This document shows positions 1-8,064 of a DNA stretch of 64,000 bases, in pieces. A program made the translations under genes and the position numbers. Location of the stretch: the NCBI RefSeq assembly GCF_018128545.1, contig NZ_JAGSND010000008.1, forward strand, positions 1-64,000, given 5' to 3'. The first letter of the stretch is position 1, and the number at the start of each line of letters is the position of its first letter. This DNA comes from Sinanaerobacter chloroacetimidivorans. GTDB taxonomy: Bacteria > Bacillota > Clostridia > Peptostreptococcales > Anaerovoracaceae. The notes below the pieces were generated by a model. It was not told the DNA's origin. It worked only from the letters and a program-made list of their open reading frames with translations, and did no database searches.

Positions 1-21
1 TTCTTTACTGAATTTAGTCAT
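1..21 (-). CDS. N-terminal fragment of an unidentified gene leaving the window
   Basis: Reading leftwards on the minus strand, an ATG at 21-19 follows a strong ribosome binding site (GGAGGTG, minus strand of 31-37) at 9 nt spacing. Only seven codons (MTKFSKE) lie inside the window, so no function can be given. The gene is divergent from the CMD/PadR pair at 309. Confidence 0.5.
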
Positions 22-247
22 AAAAAAGTACACCTCCAAAAGCTAGATTTTTCATCCAACATTTGGGGTGCACTTCAAACCTGGTGCGTAAGAGGTTCTT
101 TTGTTTTCAAACATGATAGGTCCCGTTTAACCTTCTTCTGTTTTGGCTTTGGATCATAATTTCCATATATACCGTGACAACAGCGAATAACATCAATATG
201 GAAAGATCTGTGGCTGCAACTTTGATAATGGACAGGATGTTTCTGTT

Positions 248-285
248 ATTACTATATTGACAACTAGTATAAAGTATAGTAATGT
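248..285 (+). promoter_or_regulatory. Sigma-A promoter with inverted-repeat operator for the CMD/PadR unit
   Basis: TTGACA at 257-262 and TAATGT at 280-285 are 17 bp apart, a plausible sigma-A promoter. It is bracketed by a perfect 9-bp inverted repeat, ATTACTATA (248-256) and TATAGTAAT (275-283). A dyad over the -35 and spacer is where an autoregulating PadR repressor would sit, and a PadR gene is the second gene downstream. The remaining bases between 22 and 308 show no convincing gene. Confidence 0.55.
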
Positions 286-308
286 AAAATAAAAAAAGGA
301 GTAAAATT

Positions 309-620
309 ATGGAACACGTAAGCAACAGTTTTCAAATATTTATGAAGGAATCGGGAAATACGGGAGCAGCTTTTATGGAAGCGGTGATGAAAATGTCACA
401 GGACAGTGCATTGAATCCGAAAACCGCAGAATTAGCCTATATTGCAGTCCTTTCTGCCGTTAGAATGACAGGAGGTCTTCCTTTCCATGTTATTTCCGCA
501 AAGAAATCCGGGGCCACCAGGGAAGAAATCAAAAGTGCGGTATTAGTGGGGATGCCGGCAGTTGGGTTAGCCGTAACAGAAGCACTTGCAATTGCGTTGG
601 AGAGCTATGACCAGGAATAA
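309..620 (+). CDS. Carboxymuconolactone decarboxylase (CMD/AhpD-like) family protein
   Basis: This 103-residue protein has the size and all-helical pattern of the CMD fold, with the conserved stretch around residues 41-70 (TAELAYIAVLSAVR, then a GGLPFH segment followed by AKKSGATREEI). In AhpD-type members the segment before the His carries a Cys-x-x-Cys pair for peroxide or disulfide chemistry. Here it reads GGLPFH with no cysteine, so redox activity of that type is unlikely. The RBS AAAAAAGGA precedes the ATG. The stop overlaps the PadR start by 14 nt, so the two are co-translated and this protein is probably the main target of PadR control. Substrate unknown. Confidence 0.75.
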   Translation: MEHVSNSFQIFMKESGNTGAAFMEAVMKMSQDSALNPKTAELAYIAVLSAVRMTGGLPFHVISAKKSGATREEIKSAVLVGMPAVGLAVTEALAIALESYDQE

Positions 621-1179
621 AGAGAATAAGACAATGTCTGCAGTAGATCTGGTTCTTCTGGGACTTGTTCAGGAGACACCCCGTAGTGCCTATGAGATGC
701 AGAAGCAGGTGGAATTCAGAAATTTATCCCGCTGGGTAAAAATCAGTTCCCCCTCTGTTTATAAAAAACTGATACAGCTGGAGGAAAAGGGATATCTCAC
801 CGGTGAAGCCGTCCGGGAAGGGAAGATGCCGGAAAAGATCGTGTATTCGATAACTCCTTGCGGCAGGGAATATTTTCTGAAGTTGATGAAATTCCATGCT
901 GCCGATACCGTACAGGTACTGTTTGATTTCAATGCGGTCATTGCAAATTTGAATAAAATACCGAAAGAGGATGCAATGGAGCTTATTGATAACATTCGTA
1001 CAGGCATGACGGAAAGCAAAAAATATATGGAGGGCGTGCTGCCTCACAGATCAGAGATTCCACTGGTCGGGCGAACCATTATGATACAGCAGATAGAGGT
1101 TTTGCGTTCTCTTTTAGATTGGATTGATTCCTTCCAGGCGGAGTTTCAAGAAGACAGGTATCCGGCAAAGAAAGAGTAA
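607..1179 (+). CDS. PadR family transcriptional regulator
   Basis: A 190-residue regulator with the PadR winged helix: residues about 12-75 contain the typical LVLLGLVQETPRSAYEM opening, a recognition region with SPSVYKKLIQLEEKGYL, and a wing with KMPEKIVYSITPCG. A helical dimerisation domain follows. I place the start at the ATG at 607 because GGAG at 599-602 is well spaced. An in-frame ATG at 586 has no RBS, and 634 is an alternative. It overlaps the CMD gene. A dyad at 248-283 is its likely operator. Effector unknown. Confidence 0.85.
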   Translation: MTRNKENKTMSAVDLVLLGLVQETPRSAYEMQKQVEFRNLSRWVKISSPSVYKKLIQLEEKGYLTGEAVREGKMPEKIVYSITPCGREYFLKLMKFHAADTVQVLFDFNAVIANLNKIPKEDAMELIDNIRTGMTESKKYMEGVLPHRSEIPLVGRTIMIQQIEVLRSLLDWIDSFQAEFQEDRYPAKKE

Positions 1180-1192
1180 AGGAGGGTCGGCC

Positions 1193-1897
1193 TTGAATAT
1201 CTTAATCGCAGAAGATGAAAAAGATATCAGACATCTGATAAAAATCGGGCTTGAGAAAGAAGGCTATTCGGTAACGGAAGCAAGTGACGGCTTTGAGGCT
1301 TTGGAATGGTTGGAGAAACAAAAATTTGATCTTGCTATTTTTGATGTCATAATGCCGCGCCTAGATGGATTCAATCTGCTCCGAAAGATTCGTGAGACCC
1401 ACCATCTTCCGGTGATTTTTCTTACTGCAAGAGGGGAAGAGATGGATAAAATACTGGGCTTGGGCCTTGGTGCAGATGATTATCTGGTAAAGCCTTTTTC
1501 AATGGGTGAGCTGATAGCCAGAGTGGGGGCCCAGCTCAGGAGAAACAGGGAATATATGACGCAGCAAAAGAAAGAAGTTTCAAAAATCAGCTTCGGAAAC
1601 ATATCTCTTGATAGAGAAGCCTGCTGTATTTATAAAAATAATGAACCTGTGGAGCTAAACGCCAAGGAATATCTGCTCCTCAAACATCTTATGGAAAATC
1701 CCAACAGAGTCTATACAAAGAAACAGCTGTACAAACATGTTTGGGAAGAAGATTATTACTACGACGACAATACCATTATGGTTCATATCAGCCGAATTAG
1801 AAATAAAATCGAAGATGACCCTAAAAATCCGGAATATATTAAGACCATCAGGAATATCGGTTACAAATTTCAGAGCGAAGGGCGGAGGGAAGGATGA
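1193..1897 (+). CDS. OmpR/PhoB family response regulator
   Basis: A 234-residue two-domain response regulator. The receiver domain (residues 1-118) has the acidic pair E7/D8, phosphoacceptor D51 (IFDVIMPRLDG), the Thr of FLTARGEE and the Lys of YLVKPF. The C-terminal winged helix (about 133-232) has the LNAKEYLLLKHLMENPNRV and RIRNKIEDDP blocks of OmpR/PhoB proteins. I place the start at TTG 1193, behind GGAGGG at 1181-1186, because the protein then begins directly with the first receiver strand. The gene overlaps its kinase by 4 nt (ATGA). Direct repeats of TTTAAG at 11-bp pitch upstream of the 3393 gene are a likely binding site. Confidence 0.92.
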   Translation: MNILIAEDEKDIRHLIKIGLEKEGYSVTEASDGFEALEWLEKQKFDLAIFDVIMPRLDGFNLLRKIRETHHLPVIFLTARGEEMDKILGLGLGADDYLVKPFSMGELIARVGAQLRRNREYMTQQKKEVSKISFGNISLDREACCIYKNNEPVELNAKEYLLLKHLMENPNRVYTKKQLYKHVWEEDYYYDDNTIMVHISRIRNKIEDDPKNPEYIKTIRNIGYKFQSEGRREG

Positions 1898-3303
1898 ACC
1901 GTAAGATTGAAAGCCGTTTCTTTGTAAATTACGTTCTGATGTTCATTATCTCTACGCTCATCGGTGCTTCGGCATTTATCCTGACTGACTTTGCTTCCCA
2001 TGTCCTGTCAAAAACGCTGGCGAAAAATAACTATACCGCGGACATGTTAATGGAAGACGATTATTCTAGGATTGATACCGCTGAAGTAATCAAGAACGGC
2101 GGCGGCGTCCAGGTCATAAATAAGGATTATGAAGTCGTATTTTCCCAAGGGATTAACACCTTTCCGAAAGATCGGCTCTCCGTGTCTGAGTTCACCGACT
2201 TTCTGACGAAAAGCAAAAGCGTAGGAATACCCTACAGCTACAGTATTGCTTATCATTCTGCCAAAGAGTTTTGGTTGGTGGTGACTTTTCCTACCTCCGT
2301 CAGGGTTGACTTTTCCATTGTTCATAATAAAGAGTATCGATCTGTAGATATGAAGGAAACCGCAGGCGCAATTACTGCAGTTTTCATCTTTTATTTCATT
2401 CTGTTAACGATAAGTACTCTGATTTACTCCAAATTATCATCATTTGCCATTGTAAATCCTCTGAGAAAGCTGCTGAGAAGTACCCAACGGCTGAAGGACG
2501 GCGATTATTCAGCCAGGGTGAATCTGAACCTGAAAAATGAATTTGGCGAACTTCAGGATACCTTCAATGCCATGGCAGAACAGATTGAACAGGAAATATT
2601 CCTTCGAAAAGAATCTGAAGAAAGGCGTAAAAAGCTGATTCTTGATCTATCGCATGACTTAAAAAATCCTCTTGCCGGTATGATGGGCTATGCTGAGCTC
2701 TGTATGAATGAGCCCAATCTTACCATAGAAAAGATACAGGACTATTTAAGAATTATCTTCCATAACAGTCAACGGGCAAATCTGTTAATGACGGAGCTTT
2801 TTGAACTTTCTAAAATTGAAAGCCCGGCGTATGCCATCAATAAAAGCAGAATAGATCTTTGTGAATATCTGAGAGAAAGAATAGCGGAATATATCCTCCT
2901 TTTCGAGGGGCATGGATTTTCCTATGAATTTGAAATACCGGAAGAAGAAATATTTATTGAAATGGATGCCGCTCAATTTGACAGAGTTCTTCAGAACCTT
3001 GTCAACAACGCAATTCGATACAATCCTCCCGGAACAAAGATCGCTATCACATTAAAAGATAAGGGAAATGAGATCCTTATCAAGTTTCAGGATGATGGTG
3101 TTGGCATCCCTGAAAAAGAAGCCAAAGAAATTTTTCAGCCTTTCGTCAGAGTTCCCGTCCCTGAAGAGGATACGGTTTCAGCAGGAACCGGCCTTGGACT
3201 GGCTATAGCTGAAAAAATTGTCATAAAGCACGGAGGGACGATCGGCTTGGTGACTGAATCGAACAGCGGATGTGAATTTCTGATCCGCCTCCCTAAATTT
3301 TAA
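1894..3303 (+). CDS. Sensor histidine kinase (membrane, HAMP)
   Basis: A 469-residue kinase paired with the response regulator. Order: TM1 at about residues 11-33, an extracytoplasmic sensor of about 120 residues, TM2 at about 157-178, HAMP (about 180-235), HisKA with phosphorylatable H254 in DLSHDLKNPL, and an HATPase_c domain with the N box (NLVNNAIRYNPPG), G1 (DDGVGIPE) and G2 (GTGLGLAIAEKI). All catalytic boxes look intact. The sensor domain resembles nothing I recognise, so the signal is unknown. The genetic target suggested by position is the membrane methyltransferase gene next door. Confidence 0.92.
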   Translation: MNRKIESRFFVNYVLMFIISTLIGASAFILTDFASHVLSKTLAKNNYTADMLMEDDYSRIDTAEVIKNGGGVQVINKDYEVVFSQGINTFPKDRLSVSEFTDFLTKSKSVGIPYSYSIAYHSAKEFWLVVTFPTSVRVDFSIVHNKEYRSVDMKETAGAITAVFIFYFILLTISTLIYSKLSSFAIVNPLRKLLRSTQRLKDGDYSARVNLNLKNEFGELQDTFNAMAEQIEQEIFLRKESEERRKKLILDLSHDLKNPLAGMMGYAELCMNEPNLTIEKIQDYLRIIFHNSQRANLLMTELFELSKIESPAYAINKSRIDLCEYLRERIAEYILLFEGHGFSYEFEIPEEEIFIEMDAAQFDRVLQNLVNNAIRYNPPGTKIAITLKDKGNEILIKFQDDGVGIPEKEAKEIFQPFVRVPVPEEDTVSAGTGLGLAIAEKIVIKHGGTIGLVTESNSGCEFLIRLPKF

Positions 3304-3368
3304 GCTTGATTTAAGCTTTCCAAAAGACTGGTTTAAGGGCTCTCTGTTATCGTATTGTTATATACAAT
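3299..3368 (+). promoter_or_regulatory. Response-regulator direct-repeat box and activator-type promoter
   Basis: TTTAAG occurs at 3299-3304, 3310-3315 and 3332-3337, i.e. at 11- and 22-bp steps. The missing middle register (3321-3326) is CAAAAG. Same-face direct repeats at 11-bp pitch are how OmpR/PhoB-family regulators bind. Just downstream is a good -10 (TACAAT, 3363-3368) whose -35 position (3340-3345, CTCTCT) is poor, as expected for an activated promoter. A small dyad ATTGT/ACAAT (3354-3358, 3364-3368) overlaps the -10. Confidence 0.5.
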
Positions 3369-3392
3369 CTATAAGATATAAGGAGAGTTCAT

Positions 3393-4004
3393 ATGGAAAC
3401 GTTGGAAAGTCATTTTTATAATTTATTCGGGGTATTGTTTTTTATCATTATTTATGGTGTCGTTCTGTTTTTTATCCCGTTCTACAAAAAGATGGATAAA
3501 AAGCCCGCCGGTGTTTATATTGCTTTTATCATTGCTTTTGCCGTAGAGATGCATGGCATTCCCTTCAGTATGTATGTGATTTCATGGCTTATTGGCAGAA
3601 ACCTACCGGAAGGTATTTTATGGGGGCATACCTTGTTTCACACCATTGGCTACTGGGGAATGTATATCAACATCACTTGCGCTGTCATTGCTTTCATTCT
3701 TATTCTTAACGGCTGGTACCACATTCATAAGAATTATTGGTCTAAAGAAACAGGGAAAGGGGTGGTGGTAAAAACCGGTATTTACCGATATGTGAGGCAT
3801 CCTCAATATACCGGATTACTGCTGTTATCCTTTGGCATGATGGCAGAATGGGCTACTTTGCCGCTGCTGATACTGTTTCCTGTCATGGTCGTTCTGTATG
3901 TTCGTCTGGCCAAGCGTGAGGAAGCAGATATGTTGATGGAATTTGGCAAAGAGTACAGGGAATATAAACAAAGAACGAAGATGTTTATTCCATTTCTGGT
4001 ATAG
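3393..4004 (+). CDS. ICMT/PEMT-like membrane methyltransferase
   Basis: A 203-residue membrane protein with about five hydrophobic segments. The C-terminal third has the isoprenylcysteine carboxylmethyltransferase / phospholipid methyltransferase signature: VVKTGIYRYVRHPQYTG at about residues 125-142, then a hydrophobic hairpin, then EEADMLMEFGKEYREYKQRT. In the family the RHPxY and E-E...Y motifs bind S-adenosylmethionine at the membrane. The substrate is unknown; a lipid or a small hydrophobic molecule is plausible. RBS AAGGAG sits before the ATG. It lies 89 nt behind the two-component system, with a direct-repeat box in the gap, so it is a likely member of that regulon. Confidence 0.75.
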   Translation: METLESHFYNLFGVLFFIIIYGVVLFFIPFYKKMDKKPAGVYIAFIIAFAVEMHGIPFSMYVISWLIGRNLPEGILWGHTLFHTIGYWGMYINITCAVIAFILILNGWYHIHKNYWSKETGKGVVVKTGIYRYVRHPQYTGLLLLSFGMMAEWATLPLLILFPVMVVLYVRLAKREEADMLMEFGKEYREYKQRTKMFIPFLV

Positions 4005-4142
4005 GCATAGCCTCCAGGCCCGCCGATTTCATGGTGATCATCTGCTACCATGGAGGAATTTATCAGAAAGATATTAAGGACTCTCTCCTGAGTATTCTAA
4101 ATAATCCAAACTTTGTATAATGCTTTTTCTACTTCTTCCTAC

Positions 4143-4148
4143 TATAAT
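4143..4148 (+). promoter_or_regulatory. Putative -10 element for the DUF3810 gene
   Basis: A perfect TATAAT lies 39 nt before the start at 4187, with only a weak -35. The rest of 4005-4186 contains an inverted repeat (CATGGT 4030-4035, ACCATG 4047-4052) without a T-run, and no gene that I can support. Confidence 0.35.
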
Positions 4149-4186
4149 AGTATTAGGTAATGTATCAGCTGGAGGGGGTAATCCAT

Positions 4187-5317
4187 ATGGTATTTTTAGT
4201 TCCCGGAAAGAAAAAACAACATAGCAAAGCTTATACCTATTTCGGTATATCTTTGCTATTTTCTGCTGTTTTACTGTTTCTCTCCAGGAATGTGAATGGC
4301 TTTGCCCAATGGTATGCCACGTATATATTCCCGCAGATGCCGAATACCCTTGGGAGACTCTTCTCACCGGTTCCTTTTTCCGGCTTTGAGATGGGCCTCT
4401 ATTTACTCCTGATCTCAGGATTTTCCGCATTTGTATTCGTGTTTTATTTCATTCTGAAAAAACCAATCAATTGGCAGAATCGATTATCACGGCTCGGGCG
4501 CATCTCTCTTTGTACTGTAAGCAGCTTGTTTTTGCTTTTTACCCTGACCTGTGCCGTCAATTACAGCAGAGATACCTTTGCAGAAAGCTACGGGCTGCCG
4601 GTTCATAATTCTACCAATGAGGATTTGAAAAAGCTTTGCCTGATTCTAATTCAAGATTTAAAGGAACTGACGCCGCAGCTGGAGTTTGATGAGAATGGGA
4701 TTCTTTCTTTGGAAAAGGTAAATATTGGAGAGGATGCGAGAGCATCTATGGAGAAAATCGGGCAGCGGTATCCGACCTTGTCAGGATATTATCCGAAACC
4801 AAAGCCGGTATTGTTTTCAAAAGGGATGTCCTATCTGGGCATTACCGGTATCTATTCACCCTTTACGATGGAAGCAAACTACAACGACAATATTTCACCT
4901 TATATAATTCCTTATACCACATGTCATGAATTGGCTCATTTGAAAGGCTATATGAAGGAGGACGAAGCTGGTTTCATTGCCTATGAGGCCAGCAGGAATT
5001 CGGACTCCAAAGTATTTCAATACAGCGGTGCACTGAATGCGCTGGTATTCTCTTTGAATGCTCTCTATGCCAATGTCAGCATCGATGAATTTAAGGCCAT
5101 TTACAGTGAGATACCATCACAGGCCAGAATGGAGCTGCAGCAAAGCCGGTTGTATTGGAAGGAGCATACAGCTCCTATCACATCCGTAGCCAAAGCGGCA
5201 AATGATAAATACCTGATGGCAAATGCCCAGGCTGCCGGTACGAAAAGCTATGGTATCATGGTAGACCTGCTGCTTGCCGCCTATGCGGATGAATTAGAAG
5301 AGGATCTGTTATTGTAA
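4187..5317 (+). CDS. DUF3810-like membrane protein with HExxH motif
   Basis: A 376-residue protein with three N-terminal hydrophobic segments (about residues 15-40, 70-95 and 110-130) followed by a large soluble part. The soluble region contains TTCHELAHLKGYMKEDEAGF, a zinc-metallopeptidase type HELAH helix with a downstream Glu, as in DUF3810 proteins. The active side is probably extracytoplasmic. The start at 4187 is chosen because GGAGGGGG (4171-4178) is correctly spaced from it and lies after the in-frame ATG at 4160. Peptidase activity is inferred from the motif only. It stands alone as a transcription unit. Confidence 0.7.
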   Translation: MVFLVPGKKKQHSKAYTYFGISLLFSAVLLFLSRNVNGFAQWYATYIFPQMPNTLGRLFSPVPFSGFEMGLYLLLISGFSAFVFVFYFILKKPINWQNRLSRLGRISLCTVSSLFLLFTLTCAVNYSRDTFAESYGLPVHNSTNEDLKKLCLILIQDLKELTPQLEFDENGILSLEKVNIGEDARASMEKIGQRYPTLSGYYPKPKPVLFSKGMSYLGITGIYSPFTMEANYNDNISPYIIPYTTCHELAHLKGYMKEDEAGFIAYEASRNSDSKVFQYSGALNALVFSLNALYANVSIDEFKAIYSEIPSQARMELQQSRLYWKEHTAPITSVAKAANDKYLMANAQAAGTKSYGIMVDLLLAAYADELEEDLLL

Positions 5318-5404
5318 TCTTTCCTGCAGCCTCATACCCTGGATTTGTAAAATATGACATTTTAATGACCGATTATATGGTATACTGGGACAGGGTGATA
5401 AAAG

Positions 5405-6319
5405 ATGCAGGTTCATAGACTCTTTGAAATCGTATATATCCTATTGGATAAAAAAACCGTAACCGCGAAGGAGTTTTCCAGGAGGTTCGAGGTTTCCACC
5501 CGAACCATCTACAGAGATGTCGATACCCTTTCGGCGGCAGGGATTCCCATTTTTACCTGCAAGGGAAAAGGCGGAGGAATCTCTTTGATGGATACTTTTG
5601 TATTAAATAAATCCATTCTTACAGAGCAGGAACAAAATGAGATTCTTTTGAGTCTGCAAAGCCTGCGAGCCGTGAATTTTCCTGATCTTGATCCGGTTCT
5701 GGAAAAAATGAGCGCGATCTTTCAAAAGCAAGGTACCAGCTGGATTGATGCGGACTTTTCCCGTTGGGGCAGCAGCCGTAGGGAACAGGAGCATTTTCAG
5801 CTGTTTAAAACCGCCATTCTGAATAAAAATCCTGTAACCTTTGACTATTTTAACACGAAAGGCACTGAGTCCAGAAGAACCGTAGAACCGGTCAAACTTC
5901 TTTTTAAAGGACAAGGATGGTATATTTCGGGTTATTGCAGAACGAAAAAAGAATTTCGCTTATTTAAAGTGAATCGAATAAAAAATCCGGAAATTTTGGG
6001 CGAAACTTTTCGCAGAGAAATTCCCGATATCCCCATTGACGAACCTGAGTATTCAGCAGATATCAAAAATAGGATGACAACCATCGTAATGAATGTTGAG
6101 GAGGAGATGGCTTATCGGGTCTATGATGAATTCGAACAGGAAAGCATTCAGAAAAATAAGAACGGCAGCTTTACCGTTACTTTTGTTTTGCCCGAGGATG
6201 AATGGCTTTACGGATACATTTTATCCTTTGGAAACTATGCAGAAGTTTTACTGCCGGAATCGATGCGAGATACCATGAAAAGGAAGCTGGAAGAAAGTTT
6301 AAAGAAATATCATTCATAA
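5405..6319 (+). CDS. YafY-type HTH/WYL transcriptional regulator
   Basis: A 304-residue protein. Residues 1-60 form a DeoR/HTH_11 winged helix (EFSRRFEVSTRTIYRDVDTL, then GIPI with a Gly-rich wing). Residues about 135-215 are a WYL domain, with GQGWYISGYCRTKKEFRLFK and the VNRI motif; a WYL C-terminal extension follows to the end. WYL proteins sense ligands, often nucleic acid or small molecules, through this domain. The closest gene downstream is yoaP, with a 77-nt gap, so that is the simplest candidate target. I see no clear operator. Confidence 0.85.
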   Translation: MQVHRLFEIVYILLDKKTVTAKEFSRRFEVSTRTIYRDVDTLSAAGIPIFTCKGKGGGISLMDTFVLNKSILTEQEQNEILLSLQSLRAVNFPDLDPVLEKMSAIFQKQGTSWIDADFSRWGSSRREQEHFQLFKTAILNKNPVTFDYFNTKGTESRRTVEPVKLLFKGQGWYISGYCRTKKEFRLFKVNRIKNPEILGETFRREIPDIPIDEPEYSADIKNRMTTIVMNVEEEMAYRVYDEFEQESIQKNKNGSFTVTFVLPEDEWLYGYILSFGNYAEVLLPESMRDTMKRKLEESLKKYHS

Positions 6320-6396
6320 AATGAAATATAATATGACATGGCTTGTCAACTATACTATGCTAAACTCTTATCATCAAACAGAAAAGAGGGAAGTCG

Positions 6397-7155
6397 ATGA
6401 ATTTTATTACGGTAAATGAAAAGAATCTGGATAAAGAGCACATCTGCTGTGCCATATCCGACAAAAAAGGAGAACCCTGTGTTTCGTCCAAAAAAGATTG
6501 GATGCAGGCCCGTTTTCCGGATGGACTTGTTTTTCAAAAACTTGACGTCAGAGGCAAGGTATTTATTGAATATCTGCCTGGTGAAAACGCTTGGTGCCCG
6601 GTATCAGCGGAGAACACTTTTTTTATAAATTGTTTTTGGGTATCGGGACAATATAAAGGAAAGGGATATGCAAATCGACTTCTGGACCAATGCATACAAG
6701 ACGCTGAAAATCAAGCTAAGTCCGGAATTGCAGCGGTGTCCTCCAAAAGCAAGAAACCCTTTCTTTCCGACCCGGATTATTTAAAATATAAAGGATTTGA
6801 AGTCTGCGATACTTCCCGGCCGTATTTTGAGCTGCTTTATTATCCTCTAAAGAAAGATGCACAAAAGCCGCAGTTTAGAGACTGCTGCCGTCAGGGAAGA
6901 ATCGAACAACCCGGGATCGTTCTCTATTACTCCAATCAATGTCCTCATACGGCAAAATATGTGCCGCTTATCGCTGAGACTGCAGCACGGCGTGGTGTCG
7001 ACTTCACTTTGATTCAGTTAAAAACAAAAGAGCAGGCGCAAAACGCACCGGTTCCCCTTACTACCTACAGCCTTTTTTATAATGGAGAATTCATTACCAA
7101 TGAGATCTATTCCGAAAAAAAGTTTATCAAATTCTTAGATGAGCGAGGCCTTTAA
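6397..7155 (+). CDS. yoaP: GNAT acetyltransferase with YoaP-like C-terminal domain
   Basis: A 252-residue two-domain protein matching the B. subtilis YoaP architecture. Residues about 35-150 form a GNAT fold, with the acetyl-CoA loop in the segment GQYKGKGYANRLLDQC. Residues about 170-252 are a thioredoxin-like YoaP domain beginning GIVLYYSNQCPHTAKYVP, with a single Cys-Pro-His-Thr where a thioredoxin would have Cys-x-x-Cys, and closing with a PLTTYSLFYNGEFITNE block. Acyl acceptor unknown. The start has an AGAGGG RBS. It precedes a small radical-SAM remnant and the TetR unit. Confidence 0.8.
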   Translation: MNFITVNEKNLDKEHICCAISDKKGEPCVSSKKDWMQARFPDGLVFQKLDVRGKVFIEYLPGENAWCPVSAENTFFINCFWVSGQYKGKGYANRLLDQCIQDAENQAKSGIAAVSSKSKKPFLSDPDYLKYKGFEVCDTSRPYFELLYYPLKKDAQKPQFRDCCRQGRIEQPGIVLYYSNQCPHTAKYVPLIAETAARRGVDFTLIQLKTKEQAQNAPVPLTTYSLFYNGEFITNEIYSEKKFIKFLDERGL

Positions 7156-7157
7156 AT

Positions 7158-7232
7158 ATGGAGTGGATTCCTGCAAAATCCATTATTACCGAAAACAAGG
7201 GTATGAGCCCCAGAGCAGTGAGAAGCAGATAA
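7158..7232 (+). pseudogene. Possible N-terminal remnant of an SPL-family radical SAM gene
   Basis: A 24-codon reading frame begins MEWIPAKSIITENKG and then stops. The pattern M-x-x-IPAK-x-I-(I/L)-x-x-x-K is what I know from the extreme N-terminus of spore-photoproduct-lyase-like radical SAM proteins. The rest of such a protein, including the Cys-rich radical SAM motif, is absent, so this looks like a deletion scar immediately after yoaP. The match is short and the call is tentative. Confidence 0.35.
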
Positions 7233-7250
7233 CTTTTTTGAAGAAATGAT

Positions 7251-7279
7251 TTGACAAATAGGAACCCCTTTTTTATAAT
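7251..7279 (+). promoter_or_regulatory. Consensus sigma-A promoter of the TetR gene
   Basis: TTGACA (7251-7256) and TATAAT (7274-7279) are separated by exactly 17 bp, a perfect consensus promoter. A promoter this strong is normally held by a repressor, and two dyads lie directly downstream. Confidence 0.8.
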
Positions 7280-7290
7280 GAATATAAATC

Positions 7291-7332
7291 GAATGTTCAT
7301 TCTATACTCTGAATGGTTCTATCAAACCATTC
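7291..7332 (+). promoter_or_regulatory. Operator dyads downstream of the TetR promoter
   Basis: GAATGTTCATTC (7291-7302) is a dyad with 5-bp arms covering the expected start of transcription. A second dyad follows: GAATGGTT (7311-7318) and AACCATTC (7325-7332). The first motif recurs as GAATAGTCATTC at 8031-8042 in front of the aldo/keto reductase, pointing to one repressor, most simply the TetR protein encoded between them. Confidence 0.6.
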
Positions 7333-7375
7333 AATGTAATCATAAAAAGTCCAAAAAGGCGTATTAGGAGGTATT

Positions 7376-7948
7376 ATGAAAGAAGAGATTGCAGACAAAC
7401 GGTCTGCTACCTTAAAAGCAGCTCTGGAACTCATTTCCGAGCAGGGGTTTCATGCTACCCCCATGTCCCAGATTGCAAAACGTGCAAACGTGAGCATCGG
7501 AATCATCTATCACTATTTTTCCGGCAAAGACGAACTTCTGAATGAATTATATATTGATATCAAAACCAATCTATCCCGAAATATCCTGCAAAACTATAAC
7601 GCTGAAATGCCGGTGAGAAAGGCATTTAAATTGATGATGGGAGGTCTTGTACGCTATTCCTTGCAGAATCCCTCCGAGATTTCTTTTGCAGAGCAGTATG
7701 AAAATTCACCTTTGATTACTGGAGAAACAAAAGAAAAGATTCACAAGATGACGGCGCCGATCAAAGAACTTTTTCAACGAGCGGCGGAAGAAGATCTCCT
7801 CAAAGATTTACCTTATGAAATCCTGTATACATTGATCCAAGGTGCGTTGATTTCTCTCGTGAAATTTTATTTGAACGGCAAAATCCCTTTGGACGAAGCT
7901 GCCCTGGATGCGGAGCTGGATGCCATATGGGATATGATAAAAAAATAA
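7376..7948 (+). CDS. TetR/AcrR family transcriptional regulator
   Basis: A 190-residue regulator. Residues about 8-55 carry the TetR helix-turn-helix (ALELISEQGFHATPMSQIAK, then ANVSIGIIYHYFSGKDELL). The remainder is an all-helical ligand-binding domain. RBS TAGGAGGT precedes the ATG. The gene has a perfect sigma-A promoter with dyads and is followed by an aldo/keto reductase gene carrying the same dyad, so autorepression plus control of the reductase is the likely circuit. The ligand may be a carbonyl or other electrophile handled by the reductase; that is inference. Confidence 0.88.
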   Translation: MKEEIADKRSATLKAALELISEQGFHATPMSQIAKRANVSIGIIYHYFSGKDELLNELYIDIKTNLSRNILQNYNAEMPVRKAFKLMMGGLVRYSLQNPSEISFAEQYENSPLITGETKEKIHKMTAPIKELFQRAAEEDLLKDLPYEILYTLIQGALISLVKFYLNGKIPLDEAALDAELDAIWDMIKK

Positions 7949-8030
7949 GAGATGATTTACTTATAAATGTATAAGAAACTTATAGATTTATAGAATGGAG
8001 AATAGATCACTAATTTAATTAATATAAAAT

Positions 8031-8042
8031 GAATAGTCATTC
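8031..8042 (+). promoter_or_regulatory. TetR-type operator before the aldo/keto reductase
   Basis: GAATAGTCATTC matches the 7291 operator (GAATGTTCATTC) at 10 of 12 positions. It follows a -10-like TATAAA (8023-8028). It lies between promoter and RBS only if translation starts at GTG 8065, which supports that start. Confidence 0.5.
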
Positions 8043-8064
8043 GATAAGAAAAGGAGTGAAAACT

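Noticed and set aside
107-325. 72-codon hydrophobic frame on the minus strand
   Set aside because: It begins inside the CMD gene, runs across that gene's promoter and operator, and has no RBS.
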